NCBI GenBank assembly: GCA_964357355.1
Contig: CAYHKY010000002.1
Location: 1-37,878, forward strand
Length of the DNA: 37,878 nt
Reading direction: 5' to 3'
Source of the DNA: CAYHKY01 sp964357355
GTDB taxonomy: Bacteria; Patescibacteriota; Microgenomatia; UBA10105
This document shows positions 28,779 to 36,011 of this stretch, in pieces. A program made the position numbers and the translations under genes. The notes beneath the pieces are model-generated. The model saw only the letters and a list, made by a program, of their open reading frames with translations. It ran no database searches and had not been told where the DNA came from. The number at the start of each line of letters is the position of its first letter. The first letter of the stretch is position 1.

Positions 28779-28838
28779 AAATATATCAATAAACATCATT
28801 TGTTGACAATATTTATATTCAACAATTTAAATATCTTA

Positions 28839-28866
28839 AATATATAAAAGTGATACAAACTATCAA
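28839..28866 (-). promoter_or_regulatory. Candidate promoter of the giant gene
   Basis: On the minus strand, TTGATA (28,861-28,866) and TATATT (28,839-28,844) are separated by 16 nt, about 40-60 nt before the candidate starts. The region is very AT-rich, so chance matches are easy. Confidence 0.35.
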
Positions 28867-29048
28867 AAAAAGTATTAAGTGATGGGGCGTTTGCAGGTTG
28901 TGTGCTTGAGTGAGAAATGTCTGGGCAGGTAAGTGTTTCATGGCATATGAAGAATCCGCAAGGACTCCTGATTTCAGTATGGACTAATAATTGTATTCAC
29001 GTCAAGAGTGATTTATGGGGTCTATAGCCTACATACTTGAATTTGTTC

Positions 29049-29065
29049 CCTGCCTCGCCGGCAGG
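29049..29065. repeat. Short palindrome CCTGCC-TCGCC-GGCAGG
   Basis: A 6-bp GC-rich stem with a 5-nt loop, followed by another GCAGGC. I recall similar short palindromes scattered through Patescibacteria genomes. There is no T-run, so it is not an obvious terminator. Confidence 0.5.
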
Positions 29066-29196
29066 CAGGCGGCCATATACCCCTCTAAGCTGCTATAGCA
29101 ACCTAACAGGCTTGCATACCAGCGTAAGACGGGTCTAAAGGATTTTAAAATATCAGAGGCTTTTCAAACATTTGGAGCTATTGGTTTTTATACTAT

Positions 29197-29269
29197 TCTT
29201 ACTGAATCCGCCTCAGGCGGATCAGTATAGAATGCGTTATGGCCTCGTAAATACAAGTAAGTTGGCTTT
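29197..29269 (+). repeat. Dispersed 73-nt repeat, copy 1, with ATCCGCC/GGCGGAT palindrome
   Basis: 62 of 73 positions match the copy at 37,805-37,877, in the same orientation. The core is a perfect 7-bp inverted repeat with a 3-nt loop (29,206-29,222). This copy overlaps the last 11 codons and the stop of the DNA ligase gene, so the ligase C-terminus (about ...NLLVFTRP) is encoded by the repeat. Confidence 0.8.
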
Positions 29270-31081
29270 ACTCTGGTTTTGGAGGTTATACATGGAAGCA
29301 ACTTCTACTACAGTAGTCGCATCACCAGGTTGTTTGTCATCACGGAATCTAACAAGTTTCGGAAAACGCAGCGCATATCCTGGAGTTTTAACGTCAAAAG
29401 CTTTGCCTGATTTACTGGGTTGAAGTACGCGGCCGGCAGTGTGCGCTGCTGATCTGGTGATCTCATCACAACCTACTTCCACTATCATTCCCGGATCCAT
29501 CCAGACGTCAGGAGTAAAAAGTTTGTCAACTTCATAAGCAAGAGGTTTTGCTTTAGTTTTAAATTTGTGCGCACGTCTGACAAATTCCTTAAACTGAAGG
29601 TCGGTCAATCCTGTGCCGATTTTTGTAACCGTTAAATACATATCTTTTTTCTTATCATAAACTCCGGTCAAAAATTGACCAACGCCAAAATCTGTTCGCT
29701 TCCCTTCTCCTAACGTATATCCCATCACCAACACATCAATAGTATCAGCCAGACGGGTATTCATCGCCCTTTTGTACTTGATCCAGTTCCAACCTCTGAT
29801 ACCTGCTTCATAAAGCCCGTCCAATTTTTTGGCAATGATACCTTCAAAGTGAAGTTTGACTGATTCCTCAAACATCATGTCAACACTCTGTTCATCTGTG
29901 ACTATGCGTTCCTCGGCATAAATGATTGTCTTCCCTTTTTGGAGATGTTGTTTTAATTTTTCTTTTCGTTCTTTATATCCCAATTCCAATAAACTTATGC
30001 CATTTACGTACAACAGTTCAAATGCAAACAGTTTTACCGGTATTTCCACAGCTTTTTCTGCTATGTCATATTTTCGCCGTCTCTGCATCGTTTCCTGAAA
30101 AGGCATGAAGACATGAGTGTCTGGATTGAAGGCAACAATTTCACCTTCAAAGATGATGTCGCGAGCTTTCACCTGTGCAAATACCGCTTCTACAATATCC
30201 GGAAAACTGGGAGTAAGATCTTCCAATTTTCGTGAATAAAGCTTAATATTTTTCCCTTCTTTGTGTACCTGAAGCCTGAGTCCGTCATATTTGTATTCAA
30301 CAGCGCACTTGCCTATCTTTTTAAATATCTCTTGGGCTGATGTAAGTCTATTTGCCCGAGCCATCATTATTGGAGTCATTGGTTTCGGGATGACTCGTTG
30401 CAGTCCCTTAACTCCCAGTTTACGGACAGTAGATGAAATAAATCCCAAATCCGGCCTCACATTGTATGCCCGCTCAATTTCTTGCTTTAGGGATTTGTCC
30501 CCTGCCTCCATCCATGAAAGCGCATCAATCATCGTCATGTCGGAAAAACCTAACCGCAATTTCCCTAAAACTATGCGCACTATGAAACTGGCGGAACTTG
30601 CGTCCAAGCTTCGCAAAAGACCTGACAAATGAGTTAATTTTTGTTCTTGTGATCCGGCGCCCCCGGATTTGGCAATGAGTAATAATTTATTATAGACATC
30701 AAGTACTGACAGATCAGGTTGATAACTATTATTACTCATAATCGCTATATCAGCCATTGATAGTTGACTTTTCTTTGGTGGATTATTTTTCAATTCTGCA
30801 ACAGTTTTACCTAAATCTCCGGTTCGTTTAAAAATAGTTACGACCTGAGACGCTTCAATACCCAGACTTTCTGCGACTCCCCTGATAACAAGTTTATCTG
30901 CCATCCCAAACTCAACGGGCTCATAAAGAGGTACTACTCTGCCTTGAAGAAGATAACAGATGTACCCGACATCAGAAACTGTGGCACCTCTAAACAACTC
31001 AGCCAGAATTGTCGTCATGGTATTACGAGATGAAGTCTCTTCCAGTTTTTGAAACACTACGGCCAATTGTTTAAATTGCAT
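29237..31081 (-). CDS. lig: ATP-dependent DNA ligase
   Basis: Joins nicks in DNA using ATP. At 614 residues it has the layout of archaeal and LigB/LigD-type ligases: an N-terminal DNA-binding region (1-235), a nucleotidyltransferase domain and a C-terminal OB fold. Motif I is VEYKYDGLRLQ, with Lys264 as the AMP acceptor. Motif III-like FAFELLYVNG and motif V EGIIAKKLDG are present, as is the OB-fold core. The C-terminal tail after the usual 'RFPKLVRFRDDK' part is longer than usual, and its last 11 codons come from a dispersed repeat. It lies downstream of a small 2-TM gene and Fic, with a 74-nt gap that holds a perfect 14-bp palindrome. Bacterial replicative ligase is normally NAD-dependent, so this may be a repair or a second ligase. 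The family call is firm. Confidence 0.93.
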   Translation of the reverse strand: MQFKQLAVVFQKLEETSSRNTMTTILAELFRGATVSDVGYICYLLQGRVVPLYEPVEFGMADKLVIRGVAESLGIEASQVVTIFKRTGDLGKTVAELKNNPPKKSQLSMADIAIMSNNSYQPDLSVLDVYNKLLLIAKSGGAGSQEQKLTHLSGLLRSLDASSASFIVRIVLGKLRLGFSDMTMIDALSWMEAGDKSLKQEIERAYNVRPDLGFISSTVRKLGVKGLQRVIPKPMTPIMMARANRLTSAQEIFKKIGKCAVEYKYDGLRLQVHKEGKNIKLYSRKLEDLTPSFPDIVEAVFAQVKARDIIFEGEIVAFNPDTHVFMPFQETMQRRRKYDIAEKAVEIPVKLFAFELLYVNGISLLELGYKERKEKLKQHLQKGKTIIYAEERIVTDEQSVDMMFEESVKLHFEGIIAKKLDGLYEAGIRGWNWIKYKRAMNTRLADTIDVLVMGYTLGEGKRTDFGVGQFLTGVYDKKKDMYLTVTKIGTGLTDLQFKEFVRRAHKFKTKAKPLAYEVDKLFTPDVWMDPGMIVEVGCDEITRSAAHTAGRVLQPSKSGKAFDVKTPGYALRFPKLVRFRDDKQPGDATTVVEVASMYNLQNQSKANLLVFTRP

Positions 31082-31098
31082 ACATGAATAAATAATGT

Positions 31099-31112
31099 AG
31101 TAATATATTACT
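31099..31112. promoter_or_regulatory. 14-bp palindrome AGTAATATATTACT upstream of the ligase
   Basis: A perfect palindrome 18 nt before the ligase start, overlapping a possible -35 (TTGAGT on the minus strand). It could be an operator. No regulator gene is visible nearby. Confidence 0.3.
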
Positions 31113-31155
31113 CAAGTTTCGTTAATTAGCCTATATGAAGCCAAATACAAAGAAA

Positions 31156-31338
31156 TTATTTTCGGAGCATGGTCACAAATGCCACGATCACTATCGTAAG
31201 AAAAAGTACTCCAGTAGTCGTCGATATAATCCATGGCTCATGCTTCTTCAGTTTGCTGACGCCTTCAGCAATCAACGTCAACGCAAATAAAGACGGTAAC
31301 ACGAGTGTGGCATAAATGAATTCAGGCTGTGCAGGCAT
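31156..31338 (-). CDS. Small two-TM membrane protein
   Basis: 60 residues with two hydrophobic helices: IYATLVLPSLFALTLIAEGV and a second WIISTTTGVLFLTIVIVAFV. They are joined by SKLKKHEP, with tail TMLRK. It starts 12 nt after the Fic stop on the same strand, so it is probably in one transcript with Fic. No family is recognised. Confidence 0.6.
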   Translation of the reverse strand: MPAQPEFIYATLVLPSLFALTLIAEGVSKLKKHEPWIISTTTGVLFLTIVIVAFVTMLRK

Positions 31339-31350
31339 AAAATTATGAAT

Positions 31351-32472
31351 TTACCTTAGGACGTATCTTGCTCCCTTTGTAATTCCTTCCTTCTTGATTA
31401 TCCCCTTCTCGAGCAATTCTTTCAACTCCCTAAGTACGGTATCTTCAGATACCATGGGGAAAAGTTCAAAAAAAGCTTTGTTTTGTAAGTAACCGGTATT
31501 TTGGATATATTCAAGCAGTTTGATTTGTCTGGGAGTCAAGGCCAACTGTTCACCGCCCAATTCTTCTTTTAGTTTAAGATCCCTTGAAAGAGATTGGACT
31601 TTTTCTTTGATACGCGTGAGTTCAATGCTTAACCCTTCGCTGAAGTATTCCAACCAATTTGTTAGATCTCCTGCATTTTTCCCCACTTGTTGTAAGGCTT
31701 CGTAATAGTGCAGAGCGTCGCGGTCGTAGTACTCTTCAAGGGCAAAGAATTTCTTCGTGTCATACCCCTCAAGAAAAAGGACCAGTTGCGCCACTGACCT
31801 GGCAACCCGTCCGTTCCCATCCAAAAAAGGATGAATCCGCACCAACTCATAATGGGTAATTACTGCTTTGATTGCCGGATGGATAGTTTCTGCGGTTGTT
31901 GTATTCAAGTATTCAAGCAGAGCTTGGACCAGATAAGGCACTTCGATAGCCGGTGGCGGACGAAAAGTGATCTCTCCTGTCTGATTATTTTTGACTACAA
32001 CCTGAATCTTACGGTAACTGCCGATTTGTTCAGGAGACAACATCCGTTCGGTGATGAGTTGATGCAAATACAGGAGAATTTCTTCTGTAATTTTCCCGCT
32101 CACCCTTTTAATCAAATCATTTTCGGCTTCTCTTCCGTCAGAATTGACAAAACCACTACTGCCGGTTTGGGTTTGCGCAGTATGAAATCGATCCATAAAT
32201 TCCAAAACCCGGCGGTAATTTAAAACTTCCTGGATATCACGATCGCGTCCGACTACTTCCTGACCGGAAACTACTTTTGCAGCCTCCGTGTAATTTAAGG
32301 CATTACCTTCTATGTGAGTACCGTGATGTACGGTACGAATAAGTGCTTCTTCGCGAAACTTAGCTTCCCAAGCGGGAACCAATGGCGCATGGATGATGAC
32401 TTCCCGCGCAGCCTCGAAAATCCCGATATGTTTGAGAATTTTATTGGTAATAGTAAATTTAGGTTGATACAT
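31351..32472 (-). CDS. Fic-domain protein with winged-helix C-terminus
   Basis: Fic proteins usually transfer AMP (or another nucleotide group) from a nucleotide to a hydroxyl of a target protein. The catalytic motif HPFLDGNGRVAR (H-x-F-x-D-G-N-G-R-x-x-R) is complete, and a conserved N-terminal helix region precedes it. The inhibitory-helix site reads HHGTHIEGNALN. The usual (S/T)xxxEGN has Ser/Thr four residues before Glu; here that position is Gly, with Thr next to it. The C-terminus (LTPRQIKLLEYIQNTG to the end) is a winged-helix domain, typical of cytoplasmic Fic/'cell filamentation'-type regulators. Start: ATG 32,472 is preferred over ATG 32,508 because the -10-like TATACT lies between them. 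Divergent from the DUF5654-like gene. Confidence 0.9.
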   Translation of the reverse strand: MYQPKFTITNKILKHIGIFEAAREVIIHAPLVPAWEAKFREEALIRTVHHGTHIEGNALNYTEAAKVVSGQEVVGRDRDIQEVLNYRRVLEFMDRFHTAQTQTGSSGFVNSDGREAENDLIKRVSGKITEEILLYLHQLITERMLSPEQIGSYRKIQVVVKNNQTGEITFRPPPAIEVPYLVQALLEYLNTTTAETIHPAIKAVITHYELVRIHPFLDGNGRVARSVAQLVLFLEGYDTKKFFALEEYYDRDALHYYEALQQVGKNAGDLTNWLEYFSEGLSIELTRIKEKVQSLSRDLKLKEELGGEQLALTPRQIKLLEYIQNTGYLQNKAFFELFPMVSEDTVLRELKELLEKGIIKKEGITKGARYVLR

Positions 32473-32494
32473 TTCCCGCTTTTTTCCCTCATAT

Positions 32495-32502
32495 AGTATA
32501 CT
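32495..32502. promoter_or_regulatory. Bidirectional -10 element between Fic and the DUF5654-like gene
   Basis: The palindrome AGTATACT supplies TATACT on both strands (32,497-32,502 plus; 32,495-32,500 minus). It lies 24 nt before the plus ATG at 32,526 and 23 nt before the minus ATG at 32,472, a good fit for divergent starts. It would be inside the coding sequence if Fic began at 32,508. Confidence 0.45.
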
Positions 32503-32525
32503 ACTCATTACAAGGGGTTAATTTT

Positions 32526-32798
32526 ATGAAACTTGATAAAAACAAAGGGATCAAACTCGCGATCCTCAAACAAATGGTGACTTTAGCCACCAGCGGGTTT
32601 GGATTAGTAGCAGCGTTAGCTTGGAACAACGTCATCCAAGAACTCGTGAATAATTATATTAAACCCTACCTCGCACAAGGATCAGGCCTCATGTCACTTT
32701 TTATTTATGCGGTTCTCATCACCACTCTCGCAGTCCTGGTTACCTACAATTTAACAAAACTTGTGGAGCGATTGGAAAGTTTGGGAGAAAAGAAGTAA
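32526..32798 (+). CDS. DUF5654-like small membrane protein
   Basis: 90 residues with two TM segments (VTLATSGFGLVAALAWNNVI and a C-terminal IYAVLITTLAVLVTYNL), after a short basic N-terminus and before a charged tail (VERLESLGEKK). The pattern 'GLVAALAWN..I..L' is what I know from DUF5654 proteins, common in Patescibacteria and archaea and without known function. An AAGGGG Shine-Dalgarno-like stretch precedes the ATG. It is followed after 3 nt by the 163-residue gene, so the two are probably co-transcribed. Confidence 0.75.
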   Translation: MKLDKNKGIKLAILKQMVTLATSGFGLVAALAWNNVIQELVNNYIKPYLAQGSGLMSLFIYAVLITTLAVLVTYNLTKLVERLESLGEKK

Positions 32799-32801
32799 TT
32801 T

Positions 32802-33293
32802 ATGCTCGAACGTGATTTAATACAACAAGTACTTCATATTCTAGACAGTGATGCACAAACTTTATTCGGGAAGGAACTATTCTTTATTAATAAATACAAT
32901 CCACTTCTTCGTGCACATTTAAAAATTGGCTATGAAAGCTCTCTTAAATCGGGAGGAGATATTGGCGCAGAGGATTATGTAAAAGGAAATTTAGTTGGCC
33001 ATTTTTTACTCAGAGAGTCATTAAAAAAACGGTATAAACCAATTTCACTGGATGCGCTTCGGATTTATAATATTGAGCTAATGCGCATTTTTAATCAGTC
33101 CGGTGGTGACTCACAACAGTGGACAACTAAGATACGACAATGGCTTTTTTTGGAGTATCCCGAAGTTGAAAATGCGTTTGTCGAGCTTGAAACAGCCTTA
33201 GGTCATGACACTGATTTTTTCATTACCGGAGCTGCCGATGTTTTACTTCTTTACAAAATGTTTATGCCTGAGCTTAATGCAGATTTAAATTAA
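32802..33293 (+). CDS. Uncharacterised protein, 163 residues
   Basis: A soluble, mostly helical protein (MLERDLIQQVLHILDSDAQT...) with no TM segment and no motif I recognise. The start ATG 32,802 is only 3 nt after the previous stop and has GAGAAAAGAAG just before it. An open stretch continues in the same frame after its TAA (to 33,431), so the gene may once have been longer or have lost an adjoining domain. Confidence 0.6.
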   Translation: MLERDLIQQVLHILDSDAQTLFGKELFFINKYNPLLRAHLKIGYESSLKSGGDIGAEDYVKGNLVGHFLLRESLKKRYKPISLDALRIYNIELMRIFNQSGGDSQQWTTKIRQWLFLEYPEVENAFVELETALGHDTDFFITGAADVLLLYKMFMPELNADLN

Positions 33294-33431
33294 ACCAAAC
33301 TGGTTGAACTGCTGGAAAACGTAGATCATCACCTTCGTCCGTTAACAACTAGTACCACATTCTTGACCTCAAGAACCAGAACTATCGAAATCATCACTGT
33401 CGATTACCGGGGAAATGTATATAAACGCTAA
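33294..33431 (+). pseudogene. Possible gene remnant in frame after the 163-residue gene
   Basis: Immediately after the TAA at 33,291-33,293 the same frame stays open for 45 codons and ends at TAA 33,429. It reads TKLVELLENVDHHLRPLT, then SRTRTIEIITVDYRGNVYKR. It has protein-like composition and no start codon. It may be the end of a lost gene, or readthrough extension. Weak evidence. Confidence 0.3.
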
Positions 33432-33450
33432 CTTTTTTAAAGTTCTCACT

Positions 33451-34260
33451 TCATTGCAAATACCCATCAGGTCTTAAAATTGCAGAAACAGGTTTTTGAT
33501 GTTCTTTTTCAAGGACCTTTTGAACAGTGGCTAAAATTGAATAGTCTGTCTCTGGAGAATTACTGCCAAAAAAAACTATCTCTGCAAAACGGCCAGGAAA
33601 TCTCTCCACTAAATCTGTCATTTTTTGTTGTTTTATATAAGGAATACCTTGTTTTTCCAGAGTTTCTTCTAACAGTAATTTTGTGACTGCTTCATTTAGA
33701 TAATCAACGACTCCTGGTGGTACAGGCGGTTTACCCGCATAACCTGCTTGTTCGTATCGAAATAAAGAATAATCAAAAAAACCATGAATAGTTTCCTCTG
33801 CCAGTGCTGTATTAACACCTGCTGTAAAAAAATGTTGTCTTGCTTGTTGGGCAGTAGTAATCCCAAATCTATTCATATAGTCATTTTTCCATTTATTTGA
33901 ACTGGTTTTCCAAACTTGAGCAGGATTTTTGAGTAGTATCATTTTCTCTCTATCACAATAACTGGCTAAATCATCTTTTCTAACAGTATAACCAATTTTT
34001 TTTATTAACCCTGTATACACCAAAGGATCAAGAATGAAAAAGTTATCCAGACGCCAGTTAAAAGGCTCTAAATCCTGTATTTGCTCTGGACGGACAACCA
34101 CTCCTCCTTCACGCAACGTCTTCATTGTCGTAATGAGTGCCGTGTGCACAGTTTGCATAAGGCGTATATAACCTGTTCTCTCAGTTGGAGTTGCGCTTGC
34201 CTCATACAGGTGAAGATCGTTACGAAGAGATCCTACATCTATTACTGTCAATTCGGACAT
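33451..34260 (-). CDS. Uncharacterised protein, 269 residues
   Basis: A soluble protein with no TM segment or signal (MSELTVIDVGSLRNDLHLYE...). Its sequence contains HTALITTMKTLREGGVVVRP, FFDYSLFRYEQAGYAGKPP and, near the end, FPGRFAEIVFFGSNSPETD. I do not recognise a family. No Shine-Dalgarno is seen before the ATG. It is convergent with the gene pair to its left and lies downstream of the VapBC-type pair (61-nt gap). Confidence 0.65.
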   Translation of the reverse strand: MSELTVIDVGSLRNDLHLYEASATPTERTGYIRLMQTVHTALITTMKTLREGGVVVRPEQIQDLEPFNWRLDNFFILDPLVYTGLIKKIGYTVRKDDLASYCDREKMILLKNPAQVWKTSSNKWKNDYMNRFGITTAQQARQHFFTAGVNTALAEETIHGFFDYSLFRYEQAGYAGKPPVPPGVVDYLNEAVTKLLLEETLEKQGIPYIKQQKMTDLVERFPGRFAEIVFFGSNSPETDYSILATVQKVLEKEHQKPVSAILRPDGYLQ

Positions 34261-34321
34261 ATGTGAATTCTATATAAACGATTTTGCACCGCTCTCGGTA
34301 TTTCGTTGACTAATCTCAGAC

Positions 34322-34744
34322 TCACGCTGTATCATCAATGCCTACTCTGATATAGCCATTTTTCTTAAATGTTTCATCAAAACCGAAAATAAATTCAGTC
34401 TTAAATTCATCAGCAAAGGCCATCACTAAACAATCGGTGAAACTCACTGATTCTGGTTGACGTTTGAATTTTTCAAATGCTTTACTCCTTATCTCATTCG
34501 TAGATTCAATAATCGTAAAGAGATTGTTTTCCATCAGTTTTTGACCAACGACGATGGCGTTTTTTTTACCAGTTTTTTTACCCAATATATTAATTGTTTC
34601 TGCGAAAATTTCTGCTGGAATTATGAGAATTCCGGTGTGGAAAACGAGTCTTCCTCCAACCTTAGTTGCGAGGTGATGATTTGTATCATTCTCAATGAGT
34701 AAGGAAAATAGAGCGCTTGAATCAGCTACAATTTGAGACTTCAT
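34322..34744 (-). CDS. vapC: PIN-domain toxin (VapC-type)
   Basis: PIN-domain toxins are Mg2+-dependent RNases that cut RNAs such as initiator tRNA or rRNA. Acidic residues appear in the usual places: VADSSALFSLL (Asp8), PAEIFAETI, SFTDCLVMAFAD and FIFGFDETFKK. At 140 residues it has the usual length. Its ATG overlaps the antitoxin stop (ATGA) and has AAGGAG inside the antitoxin end, so the toxin is coupled to antitoxin translation. Confidence 0.85.
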   Translation of the reverse strand: MKSQIVADSSALFSLLIENDTNHHLATKVGGRLVFHTGILIIPAEIFAETINILGKKTGKKNAIVVGQKLMENNLFTIIESTNEIRSKAFEKFKRQPESVSFTDCLVMAFADEFKTEFIFGFDETFKKNGYIRVGIDDTA

Positions 34745-34974
34745 ATCTCCTTATAATAATCATCGTGATTGGTAGAAAGATTACGGGGACCACGTATGCC
34801 GAGTTTGGAAAGTTCAAGCAATGCATTCCCCAAAGATTTTTTTCTTTGTGTGGTTTTTATACCCTGTTCGAGAAGGTCACGAATGACTTGAGCAGTTACT
34901 TTTTTTTCGCTTTTGGCCATCAAGCGAATGTGATTATAAAGGTCTTCTGGAATATATATTTGTGTACGTATCAT
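34741..34974 (-). CDS. vapB: Ribbon-helix-helix antitoxin (VapB/CopG-type)
   Basis: 77 residues from ATG 34,974: MIRTQIYIPEDLYNHIRLMA followed by a helix KKVTAQVIRDLLEQGIKTT. This is the beta-strand-helix-helix pattern of RHH DNA-binding antitoxins (start M-I-R-T-Q-I-Y-I-P). The C-terminus (HDDYYKEI) is probably the toxin-binding tail. A longer ORF from 35,001 exists, but the promoter is placed so that transcription begins at about 34,976, just before ATG 34,974. Confidence 0.8.
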   Translation of the reverse strand: MIRTQIYIPEDLYNHIRLMAKSEKKVTAQVIRDLLEQGIKTTQRKKSLGNALLELSKLGIRGPRNLSTNHDDYYKEI

Positions 34975-34982
34975 ATGGTTGT

Positions 34983-35011
34983 AGAATAACATATAACACA
35001 TGTCATGTCAA
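34983..35011 (-). promoter_or_regulatory. Promoter of the vapBC-like pair, inside the end of nnrD
   Basis: On the minus strand TTGACA (35,006-35,011), 17 nt spacer, TATTCT (34,983-34,988). The -35 is a perfect consensus. The start would be near 34,976, leaving almost no leader before ATG 34,974, so the mRNA may be leaderless. The spacer has repeated ATG/CAT-rich half sites (ACATGACATGTG) that could bind an RHH repressor. Confidence 0.6.
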
Positions 35012-35997
35012 TACCTCTTTCATCACCTTGGGTATCTCGTCGGCCAGGTCTGACGCGTTGAAGAAGGGGCCAACTTTTTTATAAAGAGCATCTCCGGCTT
35101 TTTTGTTGATAAAACTACCCGCAATAGTTGCCAGAAACGGATCGTTTTTTGTAGCAAGTGCTGCAATTAGTCCGGCGAGGACATCACCGGTTCCCCCCTT
35201 GGTCATCCCGCTATTTCCGCCTCTTAGGGCGCGGCGTGCTCCCGGCGCGCGACTGCGGGGGTCGGGGTGCCGCCGGGTCGAGGGCAGGTCGGGGGCGGTT
35301 GTGTTTGGGCCGGCNNNNNNNNNNCCCCCTTGGTCATCCCGCTATTTCCGCCTCTTACTTCCATGCATTCTCCCGGAGCGCAAATGCGGCCATCGCACTC
35401 CCCCCCGCTACAAACCAAATCAACTTCACTTTTATATAACACAACACAACTGTAACGTTTGGCAAATAGCTTTACCTGATCTGCTAAATCAGCTTGAATT
35501 AACAAACTGTCGAATCTTGAATCCACTACTTTACCCATGATTCTGGCAAATTCTCCCGGATGCGGGGTCAGGATCGCATTTTTTGGGATCAGTTCGATAT
35601 CCATCATCTGCAGCGCTCCCGCATCTATCACCCACTGTTTATGCGGATATTTTTTAAGCAATCGGTTAGTCAGTTCCTCAGTTTCTGTGTCACGAGTCAT
35701 ACCAGGGCCTATGAGAATTGCGTCATCCTCTTCTATATAATTCTCAATTTCACTCCTGGGAACAATAATCCCATCCCGAAATTCCTCTTTTAGCTTCATT
35801 ACCAGTTCATTGTTTTCCGCTACAGATGAATAATGGACGAGATCTACGATTCTTGAAGCTACTTTTAGAGCCCACAAGCTCGCCGAATGAAACAAATGCG
35901 ATCCTCCAATAATGAGCAGCCTCCCATTCTGGCCTTTGTGGGATGTTGAAGGCGGAATATATAGCTGTTTAAGATCGTCAATCGTTACAATTTTCAT
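35003..35997 (-). CDS. nnrD: NAD(P)H-hydrate dehydratase, interrupted by an assembly gap
   Basis: Uses ADP or ATP to turn damaged NAD(P)H hydrate back into NAD(P)H. Family features are visible: HKGQNGRLLIIGGSHLFHS at the N-terminus, ILIGPGM, VIDAGAL, NAILTPHPGEFARIM and, across the gap, GNSGMTKGGTGDVLAGLIAAL. The reading is broken by 10 N (35,315-35,324) and a GC-rich insert, with the same 33-nt sequence on each side (35,194-35,226 and 35,325-35,357). Removing 131 nt joins the two parts in frame to 287 residues, the normal length. No epimerase (NnrE) domain is attached. It lies 14 nt downstream of recF on the same strand. Confidence 0.85.
35227..35324. other. Assembly gap: 10 N plus GC-rich foreign-looking insert
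   Basis: Positions 35,227-35,314 are very GC-rich and unlike the rest of the window. Ten N follow. The flanking 33 nt are repeated exactly on both sides, so two contig ends that overlap were probably not joined and a wrong tail was kept. Confidence 0.85.
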
Positions 35998-36011
35998 TTT
36001 ATTTTAAAAAT

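Larger units (their letters stand above)
28800..29236. other. Intergenic region between giant gene and DNA ligase
   Basis: No coding signal is seen here in either strand. It holds the candidate promoter of the giant gene, a CCTGCC/GGCAGG hairpin (29,049-29,065) and the beginning of a 73-nt dispersed repeat with its own palindrome. The rest is AT-rich sequence without clear features. Confidence 0.7.

Noticed and set aside
28235..28663. Minus-strand ORF of 142 codons in another frame
   Set aside because: It is the +1 shadow of the Cys-rich tandem repeats; its own repeats merely follow from the DNA repeat.
29201..29236. ATCCGCC/GGCGGAT hairpin as terminator of the DNA ligase gene
   Set aside because: It is 15 nt after the stop but no T-run follows on the minus strand; it is better explained as part of the dispersed repeat.
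33430..33444. AACTTT/AAAGTT stem as a terminator between convergent genes
   Set aside because: The stem is AT-only and short, so it is too weak to call.
35103..35540. Plus-strand ORFs across the N-run
   Set aside because: They depend on the misassembled GC-rich insert and are antisense to nnrD.
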